Shown here: positions 35,968-48,137 of the stretch, one piece after another | Layout of the letters: each line of letters begins with the position of its first letter | Numbering within the stretch: the first letter of the stretch is position 1 | Assembly: GCF_020379485.1 (NCBI RefSeq) | Contig: NC_063452.1 | Span: 11,759,065 to 11,823,064 of the forward strand | Source of the DNA: Brassica napus | Taxonomy: Eukaryota; Streptophyta; Magnoliopsida; Brassicales; Brassicaceae | Reading direction: 5' to 3' | Length of the DNA: 64,000 nt | The notes under the pieces: model-generated | The model's input: only the letters and a program-made list of their open reading frames with translations | The model's database searches: none | What the model was told of the DNA's origin: nothing | Program-made: the position numbers and the translations under genes

Positions 35968-38900
35968 ATGGCTGGCTCCGGGAATATTTTCGAGTTGCGG
36001 AAGTGGATGTATATGCATAGAGATGCTAACGGGAGAGTGACGAAAGAATACCTTGCGGGGCTGGAGACATTTATGCATCAAGCAGATTCAACACCGCTCG
36101 CCCAAGAAAGTGGTAAGATGTTATGTCCTTGTCGGAAATGCAACAATTCGAAATTGGCAAACCGTGAAAATGTTTGGAAGCATTTAATAAATAGAGGTTT
36201 CACGCCAAACTACTATATCTGGTTTCAACATGGAGAAGGTTATAATTATGATCAGAATGAAGCTAGTAGTAGTAATAGCAATTTTCAGGAAGAACCGGTT
36301 GATCATCATTTGCATAATGAACATAGTTACCATCAGGAGGAGATGGTAGATTATGATAGGGTTCATGATATGGTAGCTGATGCATTCGTAGCTCATGATG
36401 AAGACGAAGAACCTAATATAGATGCAAAAGAGTTTTACGAAACCAAATCAACCACTTTACAGTGGTTGTAGAGAAGGTCTCTCTAATTTGTTGTTGGCTG
36501 CTAGAATGATGAATATTAAAACTGATCACAATCTATCTGAAAGTTGCATGAACGAATGGGCAAACTTGTTTAAAGAGTATTTGCCGGAAGACAATGTGTC
36601 TGCTGATTCTTATTATGAGATTCAGAAACTGGTTTATAGTCTTGGGTTGCCTTCGGAGATGATAGATGTTTGCATCGAAGAAGTTAGAAGAATGTCGATT
36701 CTGCAAGAAGCCACGATTCAAGCCGCAAGGACGGGGACGTAATAGGGTACCATACCAAAGGATGTGGTACCTACCAATTACAGACATATTGAAAATATTG
36801 TACCAATCAGAGCAGACAGCTGGAAAGATGAGATGGCATGCCGAGCATACTCAGACGGATGGTGAGATGACTCATCCATCAGATGCAAGAGCCTGGAAAC
36901 ATTTTAACAAAGTACATCCGGATTTCGCTAGCAATAGCCAAAATGTGTATCTCGGATTATGCACAGATGGATTTAGTCCGTTCGGAATGTCAGGGAGACA
37001 ATATTCATTGTGGCCAGTCTTTCTTACGCCATACAACCTGCCACCGGAGATGTGCATGCAACGGGAGTTGCTATTCTTGACCATATTAATACCTGGTCCG
37101 AACCATCCACAAAGGTCCCTGGATGTTTTCCTACAACCACTGATAAAATAGTTGAAGGATTTGTGGTCAACAGGGGTGAGGACGTATGACTGTTCAACGA
37201 AGACGAATTTTACGATGCGAGCGATGCTTTTGTGGACCATAAGTGACTTTCCTGCCTATGGGATGTTGTCTGGATGGACTACACATGGGAGATTAGCTTG
37301 TCCATATTGTAATGGAACGACAGATGCGTTTCAACTGAAGAATGGTAGGAAGACAAGTTGGTTTGATTGTCACCGCCGATTTCTTCCCATTGGCCATCCG
37401 TACCGAAGAAACAAGAATTTGTTTAGGCACAAAAGGGTTGTGAGATACACTCCTCCTCCATATCTAACTTGAGAACAAATTGAAGCGTAAATCGACTACT
37501 ACGGAGCTAACGAAACAGTTCGTTGGGGTGGTAATTGGCATGTCCCTCGTAATATGCCTGATTCTTACGGTGTTCATCACAACTGGCACAAGAAGAATAT
37601 ATTTTGGGAGTTGCCATATTGGAAGGATCTTCTTCTGCGCCATAACCTCGATGTGATGCATATAGAGAAGAATTTCTTTGAGAATATCATGAATACAATA
37701 TTGAATGTCCCAGGAAAGATAAAAGACAACATAAAATCAAGGTTGGACTTGCCGGATATTTGCTCAAGAAGCGAGTTACATATAAAAAGCAATGGACAAG
37801 TTCCAGTTCCGATATTCAGATTGTCTTTGGAAAAAAAGTCAGTGTTGTTCGACTCGATGGCATCAGAAGTGGAGTTCCCCGATGGGTATGTTTCAAATCT
37901 CTCTAGATGTGTTGAAAATGGTCAAAAGTTCTCTGGGATGAAGATTCATGATTGTCATGTCTTTATGCAACGACTACTGCCCTTTGCATTTGCGGAGCTA
38001 CTTCCAACAAACGCACATGAAGCACTTGTAGGTAGTGTTTTATAGCGCAATAATTTTATAATGGTTTAGTTTGTAAAATAATATATGACTAACAATGTGT
38101 TTAATTGTTTTTGGAATATAAAAGGCATTGGAGCATTTTTCAGGGATCTGAGCACACGCACTCTTAAAGAAGAAGTTGTGGAACAGCTTCAGGAGAACAT
38201 TCCCATCTTATTGTGCAACTTGGAGAAGATATTTCCTCCCAGATTTTTTGACGTCATGGAGCATCTAGCTGTCCACCTCCCATATGAGGCGTTGCTTCGT
38301 GGACCTGTACATTACAGATGAATGTATCAGTATGAGCGAGCCATGAAATATTTGAAGGGAAAAGCAAAGAACCTCGCCAAAGTTGAAGGTTCTATAATTG
38401 CTGGAAGTTTGACGGAAGAAGTTTCTCACTTCACATCGTACTACTTTGCGTCAAAAGTACGTACCCGGAGAAGAGCTCCAAGAAGATATGATGATGGTGA
38501 TGTTGCGCCAACATATGCAGTTGCTGGTGTTCCAGATCTCTTTAGCCAGATTGGGAGACTCGGAGGGAAGTCAAAAGAGGTTTGGTAGTCGAGTGAACAA
38601 GACGCTCATAGTGCACACACCTATATTCTACTCAATTGCGAGGATCCATTGATGCGTTATTTTGAAAGGTAACATATATGGACACTTCTAAACACATATA
38701 TAAATTATATAATTGCGAGAGATTCATTCATATAAAATGTGATTTTACAGCCTATTTGTTTCTCAAGTCGAAGAAACATTTCCTGGTATATCCACAAGTG
38801 ACGTAGACAAAAGGAAAGATCAACACTTTATTAAGCGGTTGAGGAATCAGGTATTAGTTAACTCAAACTCTTTTTTCATACATGATCTGTATTTCAACGT

Positions 38901-39589
38901 TCTCTTTATTTTTGCAGGTTGATTATGACGACGATGTAGATTATCCTAAGTGGTTACACAAAGTAATTCAATCTCCACTTGTAAAGGTCACCACATCACA
39001 GATGTATTTCACACGAGACTATACTTTTCACACATATGAGTATGGTAGACAGCGGGCGACCAGTAACTATGGAATATGTGTGAAAGGGGAAACAGATTTC
39101 TACGGGATCTTGATGGAGATTATTGAAGTCGAATTCCCAGGGATATTGAAGCTGAAATGCGTCCTCTTCAAATGTGAATGGTTTGACCCCGTCGTCAATA
39201 GAGGTGTTCGGTTTAACAAATTCGGTGTAGTTGCTGTCAACGGTGGACGAAGGTACAACAAATTGCCTTTCATCTTAGCTTCACAAGCAGACCAAGTTAG
39301 CTTTCTTCCATACCCTCGGATGAGAGATTCGGGTATAAAATTGTTAGCCGTGATCAAAGTTACACCTCGAGGACAAATCATCAGTGGAAAAGAACCACCT
39401 TTGCAAGAAGAACAGATAAATGAAGTCGAGGAACCTGAACAAGAAATTGATGACATCCTTCTCATTGATCCGCATAATCACGAGTACGAAGATCTTACCG
39501 ACGATGCCACAGAGGAAGCTGTTGAAGAGGAGTTTAATGAAAATGATGATGTTTCTAGTGATGACGAGAATGTCGATGTATCGGATTGA
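35968..39589 (+). pseudogene. CACTA TNP2-type transposase, degenerate
   Basis: Order of domains: an N-terminal transposase-associated zinc-binding domain at 35968-36240 (MAGSGNIFELRKWMYMHRD, then CPCRKCNN and WFQHGEGY); an acidic linker; the tnp2 catalytic region at about 36480-38030 (KMRWHAEHTQTDGEM, YLGLCTDGFSPFGMSG, LWPVFLTPYNLPPEMC, TFPIPG-like ILIPGPNHP, GMLSGWTTHGRLACPYC, RHNLDVMHIEKNFFENI); a DUF4218-like part at 38125-38668 (LPILLCNLEKIFPPRFFDVMEHL with HLPYEALLRGPVHYR); and a DUF4216-like C-terminal part at 38918-39400 (SNYGICVKGETDFYG, VLFKCEWFDP). Likely introns are 38032-38124, 38669-38750 and 38851-38917. Lesions: frame changes near 36435 and 36690, and in-frame stops at 37149, 37470, near 37490, 38318 and 38586. 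The tail to 39589 is acidic. Confidence 0.9.
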
Positions 39590-39799
39590 TGTATTTGATT
39601 TTGTGTAAGGTAATGTGGGAGTTTGTTTTATAAATAAGATATTGAGATAATAAGTTAAGGAATGGAGTTTGGAATGGAAAGAATAGATTGAGGTGAAAGA
39701 ATATATTGAGTTTAAAGGGTAGATGGTTTTGGGGTTTGGAATATATGAAGTAGAAGATATGGAAGATGGGGTTTGGGGTTTCGGATTTTAGGGATTTAA

Positions 39800-40530
39800 A
39801 CATAATACTCGTTAATTCCTCGTAAATAAACGTGGATATTACGACGAAATATAAAAAAAAGAACGCGGGACTCGTTAATTCCACGTAAGAAGAAATCGTC
39901 GTAAAGCACTCGTAAGTCAACGAGGAAATAACGATGAAATATAAAAATAAAGAACGCGGAGCTCGTTAATTTCACGTAAGCGCAAATCGTCGTAAATACC
40001 TCGTAACAAAAAAAAAGCTGGCTTTGCTAATTCCTCGTAGAATAAAAACTAGAAAAAAAAAAGAGAAGAGAGGAAAGATACTGGAATCACATGTGGCGAG
40101 ACTTACGTAAGTCTAGCCCACATGTGTTCCAATATCTTTCTTCTCTTCCTTTTTTTTCAAATATTTCTAATTTGAAAAGCATTTTGCTGAGTTGTGTGAT
40201 TTGAGATATAGGGTGTGATTTGTGAGATTTGTGAGTTTGTGTGTGATTTGTGAGTTTGTGTGTGGTTTGAGAAGGAAAGTTGCGGGTATTTATAGAAAAG
40301 CGGGGCTCGCTAATTCCTCGTAAAATGTTGACTCGTAAATTCCAGGTAAACTTAATCGTCGTAAAAAACTCGTAAACCTAAACATGGGCCTTTGTAATTC
40401 CTCACTACTTCCTCGTACAATAAAACACGGGCCTTTGTAATTCCTCGTAAAGCTAAACACGGGCCTTAGTAATTTCTCGTAAAGCTAAACACGGGCCTTT
40501 GTAATTCCTCGTAACTTTACGAGGAAATAA
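39800..40530. repeat. Internal array of CACTA-end-type motifs
   Basis: Between the two CACTA genes the ACTCGTTAATTCC, CTCGTAAA and ACGAGGAAATAACGA motifs reappear many times, in the style of the subterminal arrays. A block containing ACACGGGCCTTTGTAATTCC recurs three to four times near 40400-40520. The motifs sit upstream of the second gene's TATA and interrupt an otherwise transcribed region, so they may be part of its promoter. Confidence 0.75.
40050..40160. repeat. Large near-perfect palindrome, arms about 55 bp
   Basis: Centred between 40106 and 40107 at ACTTAC/GTAAGT with no loop. The inner arm includes GGAACACATGTGGGCTAGAC-type sequence against GGAATCACATGTGGCGAGAC, and the outer arm is a purine tract (AAAGAGAAGAGAGGAAAGAT) against a pyrimidine tract (ATCTTTCTTCTCTTCCTTTT), with a few mismatches. 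It lies within the internal repeat array of the CACTA element. Confidence 0.9.
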
Positions 40531-40618
40531 CGAGGATAAGTAATCTTATATATACTCCCGAGCGCTCACTCTTTCTTTCCTCTCTTCTTCCTCTCCACTT
40601 CCTTTCTATTTCGTAGCA

Positions 40619-42503
40619 ATGGTAAGTCTCTCTAATTCCTCTCTAATTTGATTAGTTTAGGATAGATTAGGTGGTTAGTATAGGGAATTTAGATAGGTTT
40701 ACGGGTTTTATGTTAATTAGTGTTGATTAGGTGGATAATGTAGGAAATTATACTGTTGATGTTAATTTTAAAAATTAATTTTTTTTCCAGATGATTTGAA
40801 GGAACAGACTTACACCCCATTACAGACATATGTTCGGTGAGCCTGGTAGTCATTTAGACCCGTCGTCTTCTTCAGCTCCCGGTTCTTCTTCAGCTCCCGG
40901 TTCTTCGGGTCCGGAGACTGTCCCCGAGACTCAGTCTTCTCAGAGAGTCTCTCGGTCACCTTCTTTTCGTGCACCATCGGTTCCTCCTGTGCCTCCTCTG
41001 ATGGCTCCTCCGACGATGCCTCCTCCTGTGCCTCCTCTGATGGCTCATCCGATGCCCGCCGATGTTCATGCCGATTTGATGGTGCCTCCGAGTGCTCCTT
41101 ACTCGCAGTACACTGTCGAGGACATTCTCCGTCTGCCAGGCAGAGAAGATTTACCAGTCATCGACCCCGACCGACCGGACGGAACTTTGTGGTATGTTAC
41201 ATTAAATTTTTTTTAATTCGTTTAAAATTCTTTTATAACATTAAAAAATAATTTAGATTTTAAATTTGTTTTTTTTTCCAGGTGGGGGGTTGACGGATGT
41301 CTTGCATCGGACGTAACCGACACGATCAAAGGTTACTTCTCCATGCCACATCCGAACTGGAGTAAGACGCTTCACTACGTCAGAAAGACGTGGTTCAAAA
41401 TTTACGCTGTAAGTTTCTATTAATTAATTATATATACTTTAATTTTTTCATGATTTATATATATCTTTTAAAAAAACTAATTATTTATTTAATTTTTTCC
41501 ACGGCAAAAATATCATTGGGCCTTGGGGGTCACTGAGAGGGTGAGGAAAGCGTTTTACGCGAAGGCGAAAGTTCGCTTGTTGGACAAGGTCTCCAACTGG
41601 AAGGGTGACTGGATCGTGAAGGGGTATGAGCGTGACAAACCCGCTGAGCTCACCACGGATGTGTGGGATGGCCTCATCCGTTATTGGCGTCTTCCTGATT
41701 CCATTAAAATTGCCCAGTCTTGCTCTAACTCCCGTAACACGGTTGATGAGCACGGGAACGGGCCGATGCTTCACACTACGGGCCAAAAACCCCACGCCGG
41801 TGTCCGTATGGAAATGACAATTAAATATTTTATTAAATAAATTTTTTAATATATATATTTTTATTCTAACTTTCTTAAATGTTTGTTAGGCCAAAGAGAC
41901 GGGACATCTCCCGTCTCTTATGGAACTTTACGAGAGGACCCACAAGAACAAGGCGGGCGTATTTGTAGATGGCAAGTCCGAGCAAATCTACAACGACGTG
42001 GTTGCTCGGGTTGAAGACCGCCAGACTCAGCTGACCCAGCAGTATACCGACGGATTACCCGTCACTTTATCCACACTTGAAGTGGATAAGATTTACGAGA
42101 AGGTAAATTTTCTAAAATTTTAATTTTTTATTATCCATTTAATTTAACTTTAAATTTTTACTAACAATATTTATTTTTTATTTTAAAGGTTGTCCCTAAA
42201 AAAAAGGGACGGACGTTGGGGATTGGTTCCGTCAACGATGTTTCGAGAGCGACATCGTCTTATGGTCAGCGACGGGATGATAAAGTCACTGAGCTGCGTA
42301 ACGAGTTGGCCTCGACAAAAGCTCGTAAGGGTGGAGTCGAGGGCTTCTTGGACGTTATAGCGGCCACAAATCCGGAATGAGAGTCCATGTTGAGGAACAT
42401 GCAACAACAACATCCCATTCCAGGCAAGTCATCCGACGCACATAACGAGGCGGATGTTGCGAGGAGGAGTGAGGAATTCTACCAGGCGATGAACGACCCT
42501 TAG
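40619..42503 (+). pseudogene. CACTA second gene (Ptta/En/Spm-like transposase protein), degenerate
   Basis: Likely exons: a minimal first exon ending at the ATG of 40619-40621, then 40791-41191, 41282-41408, about 41505-41816, 41890-42101 and 42189-42503. The N-terminal part (readable from a Met at 40830) is Ser/Pro-rich with PPVPPLMAP repeats; the middle has YTVEDILRLPGREDLPVIDPDRPDGTLW, WGVDGCLASDVTDT, YVRKTWFKIYA, WKGDWIVKGYERDKPAEL, YERTHKNKAGVF; the end has [17 protein letters not shown] and a coiled Arg/Glu-rich tail. Lesions: TGA soon after the first splice (40797-40799), a splice acceptor changed from ACAG to ACGG at 41501-41504 (intact in the sister copy at 221-224), and TGA at 42378-42380 where the sister copy has TGG. 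A TATATATA at about 40547 may be its promoter. Confidence 0.85.
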
Positions 42504-43123
42504 TTCTTTTTTTCCGGTTGTTGTATTATAAATTCAAAACTTATTTATATATAAAATATTTTCGTATTGATTTGATTTTTATTTTAAATTATAATTTTAT
42601 TAATAAATTAAATAATTTTAATTATTTTTTTTATTATATTTTTAAATTCTGTAAAATAAAAAAATGAAGTAAATTCGTAGCTAATTTACGACCTATTAAC
42701 GTGGAAACTTTACGAGGAAATCACGAGAAAAAATAAACGAGTATTTTACGAGGAAACATTTACGAGGAAATGACGAGGAAAGATAAACGAGTATTTTACG
42801 AGGAAATACTTTCGTGGTAGTTACGTGTATTTTGCGAGGAAACACTTTCGAGGTATTTACGTGTTGTTTACGAGGAACACGTTTCGAGGTATTTACGAGG
42901 AAATATAGCGACCTCCTTTCGTGGTCTTTACAACGAAATGATGTACTTCGTCTTTACGACGAAATATTTTTCTCGCTAAGTTACGACGAATTGGCAAGGA
43001 AATATGTGTTACGAGGGACGAGTAACGAGAAAATGTGTTTCCTCGCTAATTCCTCGTAAAGTCTCTTTTACGACGAACTCACGAGGAAAACCGCCCTCGT
43101 TAAACTTATGTTTTCTTGTAGTG

Positions 43124-43424
43124 TTATCTCGTCCTTTGTTTACTCCACCTCTTCACAATCTGTCTCCTTACAGAAAAAGTAGACCAATGCAATTCTCCGG
43201 CGATATCTTCGGCGTTCTCACTGACGCTCTCTCTGGTGTTCTCTCTGCTGGGTATCACAGCTCCATTTTTTCGTCTTCATCCGAGTTTTGTCACTCAAAG
43301 AGAGATATGGAAGAAGAAATCAAGAAGATCGTTAAATCAAAAAGTTGAATTTAAAGTGATTCAATGTAGCTCAACGTCAAGAACAAGATATGTTCGAATA
43401 CAATTAGTTAGGATTTCTTCTTAG
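43124..43424 (+). other. GC-richer flank of the CACTA element, possible interrupted gene
   Basis: Directly after the CACTA end an open frame could read MQFSGDIFGVLTDALSGVLS, then AGYHSSIFSSSSEF and KRDMEEEIKKIVKSKS, stopping at 43346-43348. A pyrimidine tract ending in CAG (about 43169) precedes it. Codon use looks more gene-like than the AT-rich DNA on either side. I do not recognise the product. It may be an exon of a gene split by the transposon, together with the GC-rich DNA left of 35538. Confidence 0.3.
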
Positions 43425-44954
43425 ATTTTTTTCGGATTTAAAAACATAGAAAATACGAAAATATAAATTATATATTTTAAAAAGATAGAATATAAACCAA
43501 AGGTCAAAATACATATTATAAAAAATGGAACATAGAGAAAAGGTTAGAACTTAAATTCTACTATGTTTAGAACATAGCATACATGTAAGAACTTGCTGTT
43601 TTATCTACACTATATAATATAGTAAGATATAGAATACAAGTTAATATTCTTAGTTTTTTTTCACAATGAAATAAAAAGCCTACCATATATATAGTATTTT
43701 ATAAATAACAGACTTTTTGGTTAGAACTGAGACAAGCGTATTTCATATTTTTGGATAGATCATAGAGAAGATTTTAGAATATGAATTATTTTTTATAATG
43801 TATACAATAAGTTAAAACGTCTATTTTATCTTTGTAAAAAAGGTTTAACATACATTCCAACAAATTTATATCAACATATCTAAACTTTTTGGATTTCAAT
43901 TTTTGTATATCATAGATGTACAATATTCTTATGAAGGTATTGCTTTTTTCATATTTCCTGATTACTATATAATTTTTAACAACTCTTTTCGTTATTACGA
44001 GAACATTTATGTCCAAAACTTACCAATTAATGCAAAGAAATAAAGGCACAAAAAAAATTCTCATTATAGCTTATTTTACCAAATTCCCTTAAATATATGC
44101 ATTCTTTTAGTTTTTGGTTAATGTTTTTAGCTTTTAAATTTTAGTTTTTAGGTTTCCGGTTTTGGTTTTTAATTTGTAGTTTTTTTTATTTTTTCTTATA
44201 GATCTTTTTTTCAAATAGTAATTTGTTTTAATTTAATTCTGAATATAATAGATTATATTTTTGAATCATAATATTATTCTTGAATGAAAATATTATTTAA
44301 TTAATTATTAATTTGTAAAATAGTAATTTTTGAAAAATAACCGATTTCGTTTTTTACACATAAACCTACATTTTTGGATTTTGTTTATAAAATGATAAGG
44401 TTTTTGAAAAACTAGATTCCTTGAATTTTATAGAATAGATTTCTTAAAATATATTAAAATGGTTTTCTAAAAATGTAAAACGAAAATTTAAGTATTTGAT
44501 TGGATAAAAAATAGTTAAAAAAAACAAAAACTATTATAAAAATACAATCAATCAACACCTTAATTAAGAGATTAACGTTTTGGCTGTTTTGCCTATTTCA
44601 ACATACAATAAATTAGATTTATTAATATCCAGAAAATTAAACAAAATTAGTCGGTAGTTTTGAGTCAAAAATAAATTTTCATTTGGTCAAAATAAATCTG
44701 TCATTTGTAAACATGTGTCTTAGCTATCTTGTTTATAGGAAGTGGCTTGTGCCTTGTGGAAAACGTGACTTGATAATTCTTAACAATTTTATCACGCAGA
44801 TCCATTATTTCATTTTAATAATAATAATCATAATAACAATGATAAATTAACCAATAATAATAATAAACAAATGTACCAAACGTGTAAACTAAAAGCAGAT
44901 AGCACGGACATAAAAAAAAGAGAGGGACAATTATTTTGCCTTGGCTTATGTTTT
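43425..44954. other. AT-rich intergenic DNA
   Basis: No supportable gene, RNA or terminal repeats. The minus-strand frame at 43786-44016 is AT-driven. Confidence 0.5.
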
Positions 44955-45947
44955 GGGATAATTTGAAAAATACTCTAATAGTTTAAAATTTGAAAATTAG
45001 ACCTTATTTTTTAATTTTTGTAAACTACACTTTGTTAAATGTGAAAATACATTTTTATCCAAGTTAAATATTTGAATAAATAAAATATAAATAAAATACA
45101 AATAAAAATTCAAAACTATTAATATTATTATTTATGTTTAAAATAAATATATATTTGAGGTAAATATGTTATTTTACTATTTAGAATTTTATAATAACAA
45201 TAGTATTATGAAATTAATAAATAATGATAGTTGTGGTTCCATGATGTTTATCTATGTAATTTTTTTATTTTTTTATTTTAAGTAACGAAGTTGTCTGATA
45301 TTTCTCATTCTCTGTAGAAAAACTCACGTTTTTTTATACAAACATATTCTTTCTACTCTCCAAAAACTCCAGCTATATGCATCATGTTCTTTAATTTCTT
45401 TTTAAAAAGGAACCAAACAGAACTGTTTTCAGAACAAAAAACAAGTAGAATCAGAAACCTAAATCTGATTTTGAAATCATCAAAAAATCAATTTGATTTT
45501 ATAATCTTAAGATAACTATAAAAAGTGAGATGTTATAGTTGTAGAGTTCAAATCTATGTTTGAATAGAAAAAAAACAAATATGTAAATGAGAAGAGGAAT
45601 AAAAAGTATGAAACTTGAGAAAAAACTTTCAAAAATAGAGAATAAAAGGTCATGGAGAAGAAGACGCATGAGACATCGTTTGTTTTTTTTTTTAAAAGTA
45701 AAAATTTAAGATATAGTTAAAAAGATATTTCGTAGATATTTTTTAAAAAAATCTTGTTCTTTTTGAATCTGTTAATTTGAACAGTAAATAAATTATGATG
45801 AGACAGTAAATTGATAATAATATTAAATATTCATATAGGATAATTTAGTAAATTCATATATGCAAAAGTGTATTTTTCAAAAACTTTAAATAATAGTAAA
45901 GTTTTCAAATTAGAATTTCATATAAATGTATTTCTCCAAATTTTCCC
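44955..45947. mobile_element. Mutator-like (MULE-type) non-coding element, 993 bp
   Basis: The left end, GGGATAATTTGAAAAATACT, pairs imperfectly with the right end (..GTATTTCTCCAAATTTTCCC), and the similarity continues inward for roughly 100 bases with gaps. It is flanked by TTATGTTTT (44946-44954) and TTATGTGTT (45948-45956), matching 8 of 9, the duplication length used by Mutator elements. The interior is AT-rich without a transposase. Confidence 0.55.
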
Positions 45948-45956
45948 TTATGTGTT

Positions 45957-48055
45957 TTTCTTAATTTATAAAATTAGTTAAACGACCAAACAAATCAAAT
46001 TATTTTAGTAATTTATTTTGGAATGTGATCACGACTTTTGAGCCATTTGACGTTTACTCATTCACGTTCATCGCCTCACTTGAGCATAAATCATTTCTCT
46101 ATTAAAATCTTATGAGAAGTTTTTCTTTGAGCAAAATATCATAGCAAATGTTAGTTTATTATATTGTTATCGGATAAGCTTACACGAAGTATTCAAAATT
46201 TGTTTTTTCTTGTTATGGTTTATATTTAAATCACTGTTAATTTCAAAATATTATAAATACTGTTACCAAAAACAAGAAAAACATTTACATTGGTTACCAA
46301 TGAAAAATTGGTATAATAGATAAAACTATTATATTATTTAATAGAAGATTAAAAGAACATAAAAATTCTTGCTGAGAAGAATTTAATAAAATTAATTTAA
46401 AATGGTTTTGATTTCACCATAAAAGATATAAGGACTTTTCGATCTAAAAATTCTAAACATTTACTCACAATAATTAATATAAATATCTGTTTTATATAAA
46501 TATTTTAATAAATTAAATTAAGAAAATCATTTTTGTAAATTAAGAATTTTCCAAGTTTTTTTGTAATGACATAAAATATCTTGATATCTTAGTAATTTTA
46601 TATGATGAATATATTCCTCGCATATTAATCTTACATTAGTTTTCGTAAGATCAAAATTTGTTAATATATTTAATATGTTTGAATTAATCCAAAATTGCTT
46701 TCTCTTTGTAAATGTGGAACATTTGTTATAACTAATTGCTCACATGTAATTTATTACTACTATATTTAACTTACTTTTATTGAACATTTTTTACTGTAGT
46801 TTTTTAAATGAATTCCAAACTAAGTTTCAAAGACCTATAAAAATTCTAGTTTCTTACTAATGGTGGGTGTTTTTATAATAAGAGAAGGCAAATCTTAATA
46901 ACCATTAAACCTTCATAAAATAGTAAAATATGTTAAACTAAAATTACATTTTAAATTTTGTTAAATAAAAATAAACCACATATAATTTTTTTTATTTTTC
47001 ACTTTCTTATAAAGGATAAAACTATAACCTAGCAAAATAAAAAAATTTAAATGTTAAATTTGTTTAAAAAAAAGACTCTAGGTAAAAAATAGTTGTGTAT
47101 TTGTATTAGGTGTTTTGTTTCGTTCACTGTAACATAAAGTAGAATGTAGATTGACATATATTGTCTGGAATTTCTTTTATACAGATTATCATAGATAGAA
47201 GGACGTTGGACATCTGAAATGTGTGGTCCAAATTTAAAATGTGGATCCGTGATTGTGAGACAATACACCTAAACTCAATAGTGAGGAAATAACTCCTTTG
47301 TTAGTGTTTGTGTGAATATTCTTGTAACCAAATTTACATAAATATATAGATCCTTTTTTCTTACCGTGAAATTTCACTTGATATCCCACTTTGGCTGGCT
47401 AAGATTTCGAGTGTCTCTCTATCTCTAGCGAGTAGCACTACCTTACAAAGAACAATGTCAGTATGTCACAACTAATCTACATTAATAAAACTACGCAATA
47501 ACACCAACTCTAAATAAAGTTGGTGCACCAATTTACATTCGGAAGATAAATGTTCCAACTTAGTTTATTTAAATCAACGTCTATGAAGACTCGGCTCGTC
47601 ACGACACTTCGATTGTATTCAAGTCAATATATATGATTTGGAAAAAAATATGATTTATCCGTGTATCAAATATAAAAAAAATATTTTTCCACACGTAACG
47701 TAACGTGTTTTTCTAATTGTATTTTGTTGACAATTGTTCCTCCATGAAAGAATATTCCAGCGGCTACCACTCACTCGCCTAAATAATTAATTAATTAATT
47801 AGTAAGCACTACCGCAATATCTCTTTAACTGATAAAATATTGAAATTAATAAAAGATTATTAGTAGCACAATAAGAATAAACTGCGATTAGTGACCCCTT
47901 TTATTTATATCAATCAATGCATTAGTGAATATTGTAATTTGAAGTAGACTTTGACTTATCCACCTAATCCCATCTGTGTTTACTTCTCCCATCAGCTAGA
48001 GGAAGTATATTATCATGTTATTAACCGATTTCTATTTCATCTCTTGTGCATGTAT
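45957..48055. other. AT-rich intergenic DNA
   Basis: No supportable gene. 47390-47460 and 47520-47640 are slightly less AT-rich but have no coherent frame. Confidence 0.5.
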
Positions 48056-48137
48056 AGGCCTGCAAAACCGTTTATCCGAACCGAATCCGACCCGAATTAG
48101 GCCGGTTCGGTTCGTTTTCGGTATTTTTGTTAACTTA

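Larger units (their letters stand above)
35539..43123 (+). mobile_element. CACTA (En/Spm) DNA transposon, complete end to end, 7585 bp
   Basis: The left end is CACTACAAGAAAACA and the right end TGTTTTCTTGTAGTG; the match continues imperfectly for about 28 bases (AACTTAACGGGG against its partner). Both subterminal regions (35539-35900 and 42660-43123) are filled with ACGAGGAAAT/ATTTCCTCGT motifs. Two genes lie between, both in + orientation: a TNP2-type transposase relic and a second relic with the Ptta/En/Spm-like domain. The adjoining 3-bp sites are TTG (left) and TTA (right), so the expected 3-bp target duplication is imperfect or mutated. Both genes carry stops, so the copy is non-autonomous now. 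The structure resembles large Brassica CACTA families such as Bot1, a comparison from memory only. Confidence 0.93.

Noticed and set aside
36184..37240. Minus-strand frames over the CACTA transposase
   Set aside because: Antisense shadows of the transposase reading frame.
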